Positions 1-11,860 of a stretch of 64,000 bases of DNA are shown here, in pieces. The notes under the pieces are model-generated. The model made no database searches. It saw only the letters and a program-made list of their open reading frames with translations, and was not told where the DNA came from. Source of the DNA: Paraspadella gotoi (taxonomy: Eukaryota > Chaetognatha); contig CM119270.1 of assembly GCA_051294375.1 (NCBI GenBank), forward strand, positions 18,015,710-18,079,709. The letters are read 5' to 3'. Within the stretch, counting starts at the first letter, position 1; each line of letters opens with the position of its first letter. The translations under genes were made by a program, and so were the position numbers.

Positions 1-1490
1 GCTAAAAAAAACATATTTCAAATTAGAAAAATACTGCTAATTTTTAATAATTATTTAAAATCGGTTGTATCTTCTTTGCAGGTTTGATAAAACTGGTCGT
101 TTCGCCAAAAGCATTTTAAACGTCGAAAAATATTGTCTGTGTGAATGAAATGAAGGCAGTTATAGTATAAAGAAAAAATTATAAGAAACAGTACAATGTC
201 TAGCAAAAGACTAGTATAATCCTAAAAATTTGAAAAAAAAAAATCGAAACAGCAAACTGCTCACTTGTTTGAATAGGACATAGAGGGCAATCAAAAACAG
301 CGTTACCCAGAAAACTATTACCGAGTTAAAACAAGAACACTTTAGTTATTTTTTAGCTAAGTAATCTATAAAATATTAACGCAATCAACATTAAATATTA
401 AAAATTTCTCACCGTAAGAGGGAGTTTTGCGGGCGGAATTTTTTATTCCAATTTGATCGTTCATCTTTGGAATTTGAGGCAAAGAAACAGAGAGATCCGA
501 ATCGCGAGGTTTATCTGACATTCGAGGTATTTTAATGATTAATAATGAGTTAATATATCAAATATATATTAACATATTATGATAAGTATTTTGTATTATT
601 TACCCGATAACAGAGATTCCGCTCTTTTCGTCCACCAAGCTGAAAGATTGAGACGAAAGCGTTTTTTTTGTTTTTAATAAATCAATTAATTAATTATTCA
701 ATCAAAATTAGTAATAGTATACTCACTGTTTCTCTTTTCGATGTCCCGATAGTGATAATTTTGAATTGACATTTTCGGTCTCAAGATGTAACCTGAAAAA
801 AACGATATTGTGGTGGTATATTCACACCGCCTCATGTCCGCCTTCCTTCAGCCAAATCCATTGGCTCAGAGTGGGAACACACCATCCCAGGCGTAGTGTT
901 CCATCCACAGTCCTAACGACTTCCCTCTGCGTTGGCAAAGAGAGACCGTCCGAGGGTAACCGCGCCAGTGACTGGAGGCGTCACTGAGGGTCGGAAGCTC
1001 CCAAAGTCAACAGTGAGATGCCCCCTCCCAATGGGCATCACAGGCAACCCGGCTGTTGCCATAATATACAATTTTCCGAAACCAGGACTGACATTAATCA
1101 GGGTCAATGATATATTTCAATAAATAAATTGATACATCATTAAGTAAATAACCATACCGCTTGTGATTATGTTTGAAGAAAGAAATGAAATGATAATCGC
1201 CGCTCTTAAAAGATAATGTTGACGATTGTCTCTCTGATTGATCATGGTGACCTTAAAAACAAAAAAATAAGTCGAAGAAGACACGAATGAAGGAAATCCA
1301 TCAAGCCGCTAAATGGTCTTATTAAAAATAATAATATCCAATCAAACGGAATTAAATACTATGAGACACAGCGCGAGTAAGTTCTCCACGTTTAAATCAC
1401 AGATATATTACTACTATGTATAATAGCAATACTATATTAATATAAGCGCCAAGTCCCGTTATTTATTACCGGAGACAACTATCTCGAAGA
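1..1490. other. AT-rich spacer without a supported gene
   Basis: No exon-like open frame with splice sites was found. A GC-richer patch at about 770-1110 holds several short self-complementary segments, for example GATGCCC/GGGCATC around 1017-1040 and GCAAC/GTTGC around 1047-1063. It is flanked by AT-rich DNA. This looks like an old repeat insertion rather than a gene, but no second copy was recognised in the window. Confidence 0.4.
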
Positions 1491-1774
1491 GTTGGATCGC
1501 CGACCCTTGCAAATTTTCGCCCAACAACGACCTGCCTTCCCTCATCCGCGGACAATAAACGGCCCACGAAAACTTTCCCCAGCGCCGAGCGCCAAAAGAC
1601 GTCACTGGACCGCCAATGACGTCAAGGCGCCGCAGCGGGGGCCCCTCGCGGTGCCCGGAGGCGCCAGGCGGTCCCGTCGTTTAGTTCCCCTTTTCGTCTT
1701 CATTTGGAGGAAAAACTTTTTTTTTCGAAAATTAGATGCCCGAGGGAATTTTTTTCTTTTTTTGGAGGAAAGAG

Positions 1775-1889
<115 letters not shown>

Positions 1890-2137
1890 GCGAGGCTTGG
1901 GGTAGAATCGGAGTTTATTGCGACATAGCGCTCATAAAGAAGATAAGGAGAGACTGCTGATCAGGTTGTTTAGCTCTTTGTCAGTTTGTCTTGATGTCAG
2001 TTTTTAGTAGGTGGTAGATTGTAGGTTCAAATGTCGAATCTGCATTGCATCGTTGTTGATAAACAGACAATAAAGAAAAGAAAAAAAGAAAAAGGAAATA
2101 AGAAAAAAAGAAAGAGAGCATGACAGATAGAAAAGAA

Positions 2138-2144
2138 GAAAAAA

Positions 2145-2236
<92 letters not shown>

Positions 2237-2252
2237 AAAAAAGAAAGACTCA
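2138..2252. repeat. (AAAG)n microsatellite
   Basis: Tetranucleotide AAAG/GAAA tract of about 110 bp, slightly interrupted at both ends. The Phe/Leu/Ser-rich reading frames on the minus strand come only from the repeat. Confidence 0.97.
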
Positions 2253-2620
2253 AAACAAATAAGATCAATGAAGCGAACAATTAGCGAAAGAGAAAAAAAA
2301 ATTGACGTCAACTTGAAAAAAAGTTTTTTCTGGCGAAAAAAACTTTTTCGCTTCGAGGTTTTTTAAAAATCAGTATCGAAAGAAAACGGAGAAGCGGGTG
2401 AGAGAAAGAATAAAAGGTAAGGTTGTGTGGTAAGTGAGTCGGACCATTTCTGACCACGAACTTGGGAAATCCGACCGACTTATGTTGCAAGATTTTCCGG
2501 GCCCTGAATCAATGATAAAATTCAAACATTTAGTAAATAGTTTAGTAAACTAAAAAGTTTAGAAAACTAAATCTTTAGTAAACTAAACCCTAAAACATTC
2601 AAAGATAAAATTTACGAGGA

Positions 2621-2766
2621 CAACGACGATGACGAAGATAGTGACGACGATAACGACGACGATAACGATGACGATGACGAAGATAGTGACGACGATAACG
2701 ACGACGATAACGACGACGATAACGACGACGATAACGACGACGATGACGACGAGGACAACGACGATC
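2621..2766. repeat. GACGACGATAAC-type minisatellite
   Basis: Tandem 12-bp unit GACGACGATAAC and variants (GATGACGAAGATAGT), about 145 bp. It appears twice as a larger block: the segment containing GACGAAGATAGTGACGAC occurs at about 2632 and again at about 2678. This suggests stepwise expansion of a compound repeat. Confidence 0.9.
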
Positions 2767-3728
2767 AATAAGGACAAAGAAAGACAAAGGGTCTCCACTG
2801 ATTTTCAAAACTTGTCAAAATGATTTCAAGTAAATAAAATTGGCACAACCTATTTAAAAATTAACCATTAATTTAATAAATACATAAGCTATCTTGCCCC
2901 TGACTTTTGACAGGCGATGGAGGTTTTAGGCCTTCATCACACTTACTAGATAATAAAATACCACGACCCTGCAAACTTTCAATTAAAACTCTATCACAGT
3001 CCAGTTTATTCACTCCCAGAGTACCTGGCTTCCTTATCAATGTTTCAAAGAAAATTTCAATTGTATAAAAGGACCATTTGAACTTACAGAATATTTAACC
3101 AGTGGCTGCGCCAATACATGTAAACCACCTTCAAGGGCTTAAACTGAACTGTTACTGCAGCACTAAAAACATTTTGGTACTTGCAAAAATATTTTATATA
3201 TCAAAACAATATTATTTTTATTTTGATATATTATATATGATTAAAATTCTTTGATGAAGACATAGAATAGAAATAAAGTCGCTATATGCCGTATTCGTTT
3301 TTCAACTGTCATTCTCGTAAGTAGGAATATTTCCGATCGAAATTCGATGAGTCTGTTGAGACATTTTGTCAAATAAAAAAAAAAGAGTCGAAGGCGTGGG
3401 AGTTGGTCTGTCAGTCAGTCTGTCAGATCCGAGTCTCAATCGCGTATATAAACTTTTTCGGAGAAGAAGAAAAAAGGATTTTTTTTTTGAGGAATTTGTT
3501 TGCGCATTTTTCAAATCTTTTTCGTTCCCCGAATTTTTTTTCCATTTTAACTTTTCGCGTCCTCATTCCTATCATTTTTTCCATATGTAAATAAGTAGTA
3601 AGTGGACAAAATTACGGTCATTGTTAAAAAAAAATCATTAGAAGAATTAAAAATTGGTGGGTATTTTTCTGGTATTTTAATTCCTTCTGTTTGAGAAAAA
3701 AAATTGCTATACACATGTAGAATTAAAG

Positions 3729-4083
3729 GCTCACTTTTCTGAAAGTGCCCCATTTCTGTTCGTTTATCCCAAAATTTGATATTAACATTGATATTTAACC
3801 TAAATATGTTCTTTAACTTAATAACTAATCCCTATCCCTAATCTCCAATCCAAAACGCTCCTCCCTAACCCATTTCCTCAACCCTAATTGCAAACCAATC
3901 CGCTAACCTTAATAAATAACCTAATCCTTTTTCCCTAACCTTAATAAATAACCTAACCCTTTACCCCTAACCTTAATAAATAACCTAATCATTTACCCCT
4001 ATCCTCTAACGGAATCTTTAAACCTACTAACTCACTTAATTCCGAATATAAGATAAAATGGGGCGTTCTGCGAAAATAAGGTC
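3729..4083. mobile_element. MITE-like element, copy 1
   Basis: The left end reads CTTTTCTGAAAGTGCCCCAT and the right end AAATGGGGCGTTCTGCGAAA. These form imperfect terminal inverted repeats of about 22 bp. The interior is AT-rich and non-coding, and it carries a tandem unit of about 30 bp (CCCTAACCTTAATAAATAAC, three to four copies around 3900-3990). The same termini recur at 51736-51950 and, more diverged, at 18452-18642 and 56271-56457. With no coding capacity and a short length, a non-autonomous DNA transposon is the best reading. No target-site duplication was established. Confidence 0.6.
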
Positions 4084-4240
4084 AACTTTTTCAATGTATT
4101 TTTGGTTTGTTGTTTTTTTTACCCCGATTCCCTTTTGTTTTCGATCCGTGACGCGGGAACGAGACACTTTTAATTAAAAGAAAGAGGAAGACGCGGATCG
4201 ATATCGCGGGTTAAGAACCTCGGCATTTGGAAGGTCTTGA

Positions 4241-4303
4241 CGCTTTGATATTTGACATTTGACATTTGACACTTGACACTTGACATTTGACATTTGACAT
4301 TCG
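4241..4303. repeat. 8-bp tandem repeat (TTTGACAT)
   Basis: Seven to eight copies of TTTGACAT with TTTGACAC variants. Confidence 0.9.
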
Positions 4304-4689
4304 TCGTGAAAGGATTTCTGATATTCAAGACTATTGGAAGAACCTAATGGGTTTTAAGTCATTGTTGCGCCATTACGTGTGATTCAATGCGAGCACTTTA
4401 ATGCACAAGTTTGGGTTATGCATAAGTTATTCAATGTAAACCAATCAAAGCTGAAACGCCACAGAGTGTGTGTCAATTTTTGCGTCAAAGTGGGCGTAAC
4501 AATGAGTGATAGTTTTTGCTTGCGCATTCATTAGTTGTAGCAATATTTGCGTTATAAAGAAAGTGCATCACTATGTTGTAATGTTTGTGTTATTACGTGC
4601 AAGTCAAAGAAGGTGTATCAGGGATTGCATCATGGTGTGCAAATTATTTCGTACGCTTCAGTGCATGTGCGTCAATTTGAGCGCTTCAA

Positions 4690-4792
4690 CGCGTGCATGT
4701 CGATGCGTTCATGTCAATGCGTGCATGTCAATGCGTGCATGTCAATGCGTTCATGTCAATGCGTGCATGTCAATGCGTTCATGTCAATGTCA
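4690..4792. repeat. 14-bp minisatellite (GCGTGCATGTCAAT)
   Basis: About seven near-identical copies of a 14-bp unit that alternate GCGTGCATGTCAAT and GCGTTCATGTCAAT. The length is not a multiple of 3, so the open frames through it (ACQCVHVN and similar) are repeat artefacts. Confidence 0.93.
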
Positions 4793-4898
4793 ACGTTCAG
4801 CCATTGGAACCAAACCCGAAAAATTTTTTTTCGGAAAATCGAAAAAAATAAAACTAATCGACTTCCAACAAATATGACGTCAATGGATCGAACAGCAA

Positions 4899-4992
<94 letters not shown>

Positions 4993-4994
4993 CA

Positions 4995-5127
4995 AATAAT
5001 TTAAATTACTTTCATTCGTGTAAATTATTTAGATTTAATACTTTTTGTTTGTTTGTACATAAATTTATGTACCGCTCTGTAACAATATGTTTTGTTAATG
5101 TGTTAACTGTCACATTTTTGAGCTTAT

Positions 5128-5215
<88 letters not shown>

Positions 5216-5502
5216 TGAGACCTTAATTCCTTATTTTCATATTATATTTTATATTGTCTTTCAATCCATTTTAACTTTCCCTTTTTATTTCCCATTGTAC
5301 ATCGCCTTTCGAACTCCCTCCATTTTTTTTTTCTTTTCCTCCTTTTCCTCCTTCCCACCCTTTCCATCAATTCCTTCCTTTCCTCTCTCTTTCGTCTTCC
5401 GACGCCGTTTTTCCTGGTCGGCGCTAAACGTGCCGTCGGCGTCGGTGGCGCCGTTGCTTGGCGCCAAATGACGCAAAACCTGCGTCATTTGGTCCTTGAG
5501 AG

Positions 5503-5541
<39 letters not shown>

Positions 5542-6125
5542 TTTCTTCTTCCTTTTCATCGTTCTCTCATGAAGCTGAATGACGTCATAGATACGAACGA
5601 CAAAAGGCAACCGCGGACGACGACGACGACGCCGACGCCGACGACGACGACGACGACGACGACGACGAAAACTTAAAGTTTCTCTTTCGCAAAAAAAGTA
5701 AATCCGCAGAAACTGAAAACCGTCCGTCGGTGGATCCCTAGTAAAAAAAATCTCTTCCGCCCACGAGACGAAGAAAAAAAAAATATATCGAATTGTATAA
5801 GAAATAAAAAAAAGAGATAAATGGAACTCTAGATGATAACAACAACGACAACGACAACGACGATAACGACTATTCTCATCGCGTGGACTGGGAGAGAAAA
5901 AAAAAAGATTGCCACAGAAGATTAAAATCGAAAGAGAAGAAAACTTTGAGAATTCGTAGACGATTAATGAGAAGTCAACAAAGAATTTGGGATTAACTGA
6001 TAACATTCCCGGTAAAAAAACATGTTACGGTTACAAAAGAATACGAAGAATGAAAAAAAATACGAACTTTTTTCATTTCGTCTTGAATAAAACAGAAACA
6101 CGTAAAGACTAAAGTAAGACGACGT

Positions 6126-6205
<80 letters not shown>

Positions 6206-6804
6206 ATGAAGTGCTCTCCCCTCTCGTCTTCACCCTAATTCTCTCCGCTCTGACTTTCCGCCTCGATCGTCGCCATCATCGTCTCGGCGTTGTTAAAGGC
6301 GCCGCCCAGCCGCCCACTCGCCCACGCGGACGCCAGCTTCGACGACGCCGCAAACGCGTCGATTTACGACGCAGTCGCGTGATTCTTCGCGCCGCCAACC
6401 GACGCCGCGGCGCCGTCGAATCTCTAAAACGATTCCTACCGACGCCTCGGACGATGACGCCGCCGACTCCGCCTTACCTCATCTCTCATCTCCGTTCCAT
6501 CCTCACCCTAGCCCTTCGCGCTGCTCCGGCGCCTCCATCCGGTCAGTCAACATCGGCGTCGTCGGGCGACGGCTTCGACTCCGCGCGGCTTCGGAGAAGA
6601 CGGCGCCGGTGTTAAAACGACGGCGGTGACGCCGACGGGTATCGCCGAAGACTCTATCGTCGCCGACCGACCACGCCCAACAGCGTGGCGCCCCAGGGTT
6701 AACGAGCGTCAGAAAACGACGCCGCGTCGATCGGCGTCGACAACGGCGTTCAGGCGTCATCGTGTCGTCGACGTTTCGCGTCACGACGCCGCCACGAGAG
6801 ACGC
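4995..6804. repeat. Duplicated ~1.85 kb block, copy 1 (probable assembly artefact)
   Basis: Starting at AAATAATTTAAATTACTTTC, this block matches 6846-8712 almost base for base, including microsatellites, a hairpin-rich GAC/GTC segment and the start codon of the LDLa-module gene. It differs mainly by one-base indels and microsatellite length. In this copy the signal-peptide reading frame is broken a few codons after the ATG at 6206. The block stops exactly at the 25-N gap. This fits a noisy contig end that overlaps the next contig better than a biological tandem duplication. Confidence 0.85.
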
Positions 6805-6829
6805 NNNNNNNNNNNNNNNNNNNNNNNNN
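6805..6829. other. Assembly gap (25 N)
   Basis: Run of exactly 25 N between the two copies of the duplicated block. Confidence 0.99.
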
Positions 6830-6845
6830 TCTCTCTCTCTTTCTC

Positions 6846-6980
6846 TAAATAATTTAAATTACTTTCATTCGTGTAAATTATTTAGATTTAATACTTTTTG
6901 TTTGTTTGTACATAAATTTATGTACCGCTCTGTAACAATATGTTTTGTTAATGTGTTAACTGTCACATTTTTGAGCTTAT

Positions 6981-7075
<95 letters not shown>

Positions 7076-7363
7076 AGACCTTAATTCCTTATTTTTCATA
7101 TTATATTTTATATTGTCTTTCAATCCATTTTAACTTTCCCCTTTTTATTTCCCATTGTACATCGCCTTTCGAACTCCCTCCATTTTTTTTTCTTTTCCTC
7201 CCTTTTCCTCCTTCCCACCCTTTCCATCAATTCCTTCCTTTCCTCTCTCTTTCGTCTTCCGACGCCGTTTTTCCTGGGTCGGCGCTAAACGTGCCGTCAG
7301 CGTCGGTGGCGCCGTTGCTTGGCGCCAAATGACGCAAAACCTGCGTCATTTCGTCCTTGAGAG

Positions 7364-7402
<39 letters not shown>

Positions 7403-8057
7403 TTTCTTCTTCCTTTTCATCGTTCTCTCATGAAGCTGAATGACGTCATAGATACGAACGACAAAAGGCAACCGCGACCACGACGACGACGCCGACGCCG
7501 ACGACGACGACGACGACGACGAAACGACGACGAACGACGACGACGACGAACGACGACGACACGAAACTTAAAAGTTTCTCTTTCGCAAAAAAAGTAAATC
7601 CGCAGAAACTGAAAACCGTCCGTCGGTGGATCCCTAGTAAAAAAAATCTCTTCCGCCCACGAGACGAAGAAAAAAAAAATATATCGAATTGTATAAGAAA
7701 TAAAAAAAAAAGAGATAAATGGAACTCTAGATGATAACAACAACGACAACGACAACGACGATAACGACTATTCTCATCGCGTGGACTGGGAGAGAAAAAA
7801 AAAAAGATTGCCACAGAAGATTAAAATCGAAAGAGAAGAAAACTTTGAGAATTCGTAGACGATTAATGAGAAGTCAACAAAGAATTTGGGATTAACTGAT
7901 AACATTCCCGGTAAAAAACATGTTACGGTTACAAAAGAAATACGAAGAATGAAAAAAAATACGAACTTTTTTTCATTTTCGTCTTGAATAAAACAGAAAC
8001 ACGTAAAGACTAAAAGTAGACGACGTAATCTCTCTCTCTCTCTCTTCTCTTCCTCTC

Positions 8058-8106
<49 letters not shown>

Positions 8107-8712
8107 ATGAAGTGCTCCTCCCCTCTCGTCTTCACCCTAATTCTCTCCGCTCTGACTTTCGCCTCGATCGTGCGCCATCATCGTCTCGGCGTTGTTAAAG
8201 GCGCCGCCCACGCCGCCCACTCCGCCCACGCGGACGCCAGCTTCGACGACGCCGCAAACGCGTCGATTTACGACGCAGTCGCGTGATTCTTCGCGCCGCC
8301 AACCGACGCCGCGGCGCCGTCGAATCTCTAAAACGATTCCTACCGACGCCTCGGACGATGACGCCGCCGACTCCGCCTTACCTCATCTCTCATCTCCGTT
8401 CCATCCTCACCCTAGCCCTTTCGCGCTGCTCCGGCGCCTCCATCCGGTCAGTCAACATCGGCGTCGTCGTCGGCGACGGCTTCGACTCCGCGCGGCTTCG
8501 GGAGAAGACGGCGCCGGTGTTAAAACGACGGCGGTGACGCCGACGGGTATCGCCGAAGACTCTATCGTCGCCGACCGACCACGCCCAACAGCGTGGCGCC
8601 CCAGGGTTAACGAGCGTCAGAAAACGACGCCGCGTCGATCGGCGTCGACAACGGCGTTCAGGCGTCATCGTGTCGTCGACGTTTCGCGTCACGACGCCGC
8701 CACGAGAGACGC
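6846..8712. repeat. Duplicated ~1.85 kb block, copy 2
   Basis: Second copy of the block at 4995-6804. It is contiguous with the rest of the LDLa-module gene to its right, so this is the copy to trust. It includes a (CT)n tract at about 6985-7073 and another at 8031-8103 directly before the start codon. Confidence 0.85.
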
Positions 8713-9395
8713 CATCGTCACCAACGACGTGGAAATGCGAAAGAAGACGAAAAGCGGCGTCGCTTCTAAACCCGGCGCCGTTTCCACTCGCGCCGTCTCC
8801 GGATTCAGAAGACTAGAGCGCCGAAAATCATCTCTCGGCGTCGCGAGACAAAGATCTACGACGCCGAGACGAGTCGGCGCCGGAAAAAAGACCTCAAACA
8901 TTTTCGCGCGACGGACGGGGGCGTCGGCGGCCGGAAGATCGCGCGCCGGAGAGAGAACAACGGCGGCGTCGGCGGTGACCGGCTGCGGCGTCATCCACCC
9001 GTCACCCGCGGGATCGTGCGGCGTCAACGACCATCACGACGCCGTTCCATGTCCCGCCGCGATCCGAACGGCGTCCCAAAATTCGCCTGCACCCATTCAT
9101 TCCCCGATAAGCGCCGGGGCCAAGCCCACGAAGACGACGCCGCCGGACGACCGCCTCTCGTCTCCGCCCCTGCATCGAGGATCATCAACTATGCGACGGC
9201 GTCGCCGACTGTCCGGCCTCGGAAGAACAGGCCCCCGCCACTTGTCTCCTTCATAGAGTCACCATGAATTACATGAGGGTTTTGACGGACGCCGTGTTCG
9301 AGTTGAATAGAGGATTTCCGGGGGGGAGGAAGAGGGGGAGGAGAACCAAGGGGGAGAGGGAGGAGGAGGAGGAGAGATGGGTGGTGTTGGGGTAA
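8107..9395 (+). CDS. Secreted protein with one LDL-receptor class A module (frameshifted)
   Basis: The ATG at 8107 lies just after a (CT)n tract and opens a clear signal peptide (MKCSSPLVFTLILSALTF). That frame stops at about 8284, but an adjacent frame continues open to about 9190. It encodes a Thr/Arg/Ala-rich, mostly basic and probably disordered region. A third frame then gives CIEDHQLCDGVADC followed by a further Cys about 10 residues on, which is the second half of an LDLa domain; its usual Asp-Glu pair is Glu-Glu here. A FAC motif near 9080 could be the first half. The protein ends about 43 codons later at 9395, after MNYMRVLTDAVFELNRGF and a Gly/Arg/Glu tail. At least two single-base indels must be assumed. 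A signal peptide, a long basic spacer and one C-terminal LDLa resemble Jelly belly/HEN-1-type ligands, but this is only a suggestion. No splice sites are needed. Confidence 0.55.
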
Positions 9396-9857
9396 AAGGA
9401 GGAAGAGGAGGAGGAAGAATAGAGAAAAGGAAGAGAGGTAGGTGCAACTAGGATCAGGGAGGAAGAAAGGAAAGGAAGAAGGAAGAAGAACGACAGATTT
9501 AATTTATATGTAGGTAGGAGGAGGAGGAGGAGGAGGAAAAGAGAGAGAGAGAGAGCGGCGAGGAAACAAGTCCGTCTCGCAGCTTGGAAATTAAAAACAA
9601 GAACGGTAATTCCAATGTTTTGCGCCGCAGTCTTTATTTTCACGCGTATTTGATCAGATGATATGACATGACATGACTAAAAAACTTTCTTTTCTTGTGT
9701 ATTTATGACATGCACTGCATCGAAATTCCGTCTTTTATTCCCTATAGTTTAAGGAATTCCTGAAGGCGGCGCTAGCAGTCTCTTAGATTTGAGGTTTTTT
9801 TGGTCTTAACTAATGAGCAACCAACTGTAAGCAAATTACAGTATATTTTTTAACATA

Positions 9858-9960
9858 AATTTTTAACGTAAATAGGACAGATCAATGGACGGACATACCG
9901 ATCGACCAACAACCCGACCGAAAAGTTACTTATAGAGTTGCTCCGCGAGTACTTGCGGCG
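9858..9960. repeat. ACCGACCGA-type dispersed repeat, copy 1
   Basis: TTTTTAACGTAAATAGGACAG is followed by ACATACCGATCGACC, then ACCGAAAAGTTACTTATAGAGTTGCTCC. The same order of motifs is found at 57551-57640, and a shorter relative lies at 11618-11700. Confidence 0.6.
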
Positions 9961-10430
9961 CAATTAAAAAGGAAACCAAGTTCACCTGTTTAACCAGATC
10001 GCATTTTTTTGTAATACCCTAAAATTGAGCTCGGCTGATATTTAAATATATTTAAATAAATATGCATTTCTTAAGAAAAACCTTTATTTTATTTTTTTCA
10101 AAAGATTGAAGTTTTTTTATACATCCGAAACCTAAATATTCTTAAATGTCGAGTTTGATTTTTAGGTTCCATTGTAGATGCGTTTTAAGCATGGGTATAG
10201 CTTCTTGCAAACATCCGGTTCCCGTTCTATAGTTATATTTTTTAGTACATTTAAATTTTTTTTTTAATTAGAAAAAAAGACGATTTATATTTTCGAATAT
10301 AAAGATTACATCCCGTTTTGTAAAATGTTAAAACTTATATTGGAGATTATTTTCTATTTTAATTAAAAGTTTCCTAAAAATAATTACAACTTTCTTACCT
10401 TATTTTATAGTCCATTCTAAAGCAGCTTTT

Positions 10431-10491
<61 letters not shown>

Positions 10492-11617
10492 GTCTGTCTT
10501 TCTTTCTTTCTTTCTTTCTTTCTCTCTCTTTGTCTTTCTCTGTCTCTGTCTTTCTCATTGTCTTTGCCCACTTTTTATGAAATTAATTTTGACCGAGATC
10601 AAACAATCTGCCTTAAAGACTATATGATATAAAGGAGACAACATTTTTATTGATCTTATATCGATTTCGCCGTTGTCATGCGTTAGGCGATATTGTGACA
10701 TCTGTCAAATTTATGGCAACTTCTTTTGTTTTGTTTTCTTTTTTTTTTTTCATCGTAATGTGATCGTTTTGTTCTTTTGTTGATGAATATTTGCAGTATT
10801 TTTAAATATTATTTTGCAATAAAATTTGTTTTAGAATCTCGTTATATTATTTTTGTACGTCGAAAAAAAAAGTTACTCGACAATTTATCGCTGACCCGAG
10901 AAACCTAAGAATTCGTAGCTTTGTCTTTTAAAAAATACTAAAAAAAATGTTTAATTCATGATCACACTGAAAAGGCGAACCGGTATTGATCGAATTTTCT
11001 TTTTTTAATAAACCGACCCCAAATATATGCTGCAATCCATCAAGGACCGGTTCCAGAAAAAATTGAAATAAATGGGATTGAGGGAATAAGTCTCCAACAT
11101 TTGTCAAAACTCACGCACGTCAAAATGTGAGAAAACCAATTGACGCCATGCAAATTATTGCATTGGCCCTTCTTTCGAGAAAAAAAAGTTAGCGAAAAAA
11201 TGTTAGGAAAAAAATTTTCGGTGGGAACATATTCGTTATAAACAAAATTAGAATTTAAAAAAAAAAGAAAAATACTTTTAACCAAAAAAAAATAATATTT
11301 GGAAAGGTAAAGGTATGAAGCATTGCGACTTAAAGTATCGACTCTTTACCAGTTGACAGTATCAACAAAAATGACTCAGTATTTCGCGAAACGAAATGAA
11401 ATTATATTAAGTTAAATTAAATTAATTAAATGAAATGAAATTAAATTATATTAATTTATATTAAATTAAATTAAATTTCGTTAAATTTTTGGTCATGGGA
11501 TAGTTTTTTATATGATTATGTAAATCTGTGCATATTAATGGTTCTCTGTTACCTTCCCTTCTTACCAAAACAAACTTACTTTTATTTAGTATCACCCAAT
11601 TTGTAATTATTTAAAAT

Positions 11618-11700
11618 ATGCCGACTGACCGACCAAAGACGGACTTATAGAGTAGGACCGCAAGTACCAAGGCAATGCCCGACAACCAAACATAACTACC
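11618..11700. repeat. ACCGACCGA-type dispersed repeat, copy 2 (short)
   Basis: CCGACTGACCGACC, then GACTTATAGAGTAGGACCGCAAGTACC. It aligns with CTTATAGAGTTGCTCCGCGAGTAC of the copy at 9858-9960. Confidence 0.5.
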
Positions 11701-11813
11701 GTCGCGTCACAAGTTAATTCTTAATAAAGAATAAAGTTTTCCTTTCTCGTGGCTCAATTTCATTTACACGGACTTTAGACTGGAGTGAAATTATTGAAAA
11801 GATAAGACGATAT

Positions 11814-11860
<47 letters not shown>

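Noticed and set aside
2583-2823. Val/Ile-rich and Thr-rich open frames
   Set aside because: They arise from the GACGAC/GATAAC minisatellite in three frames at once.
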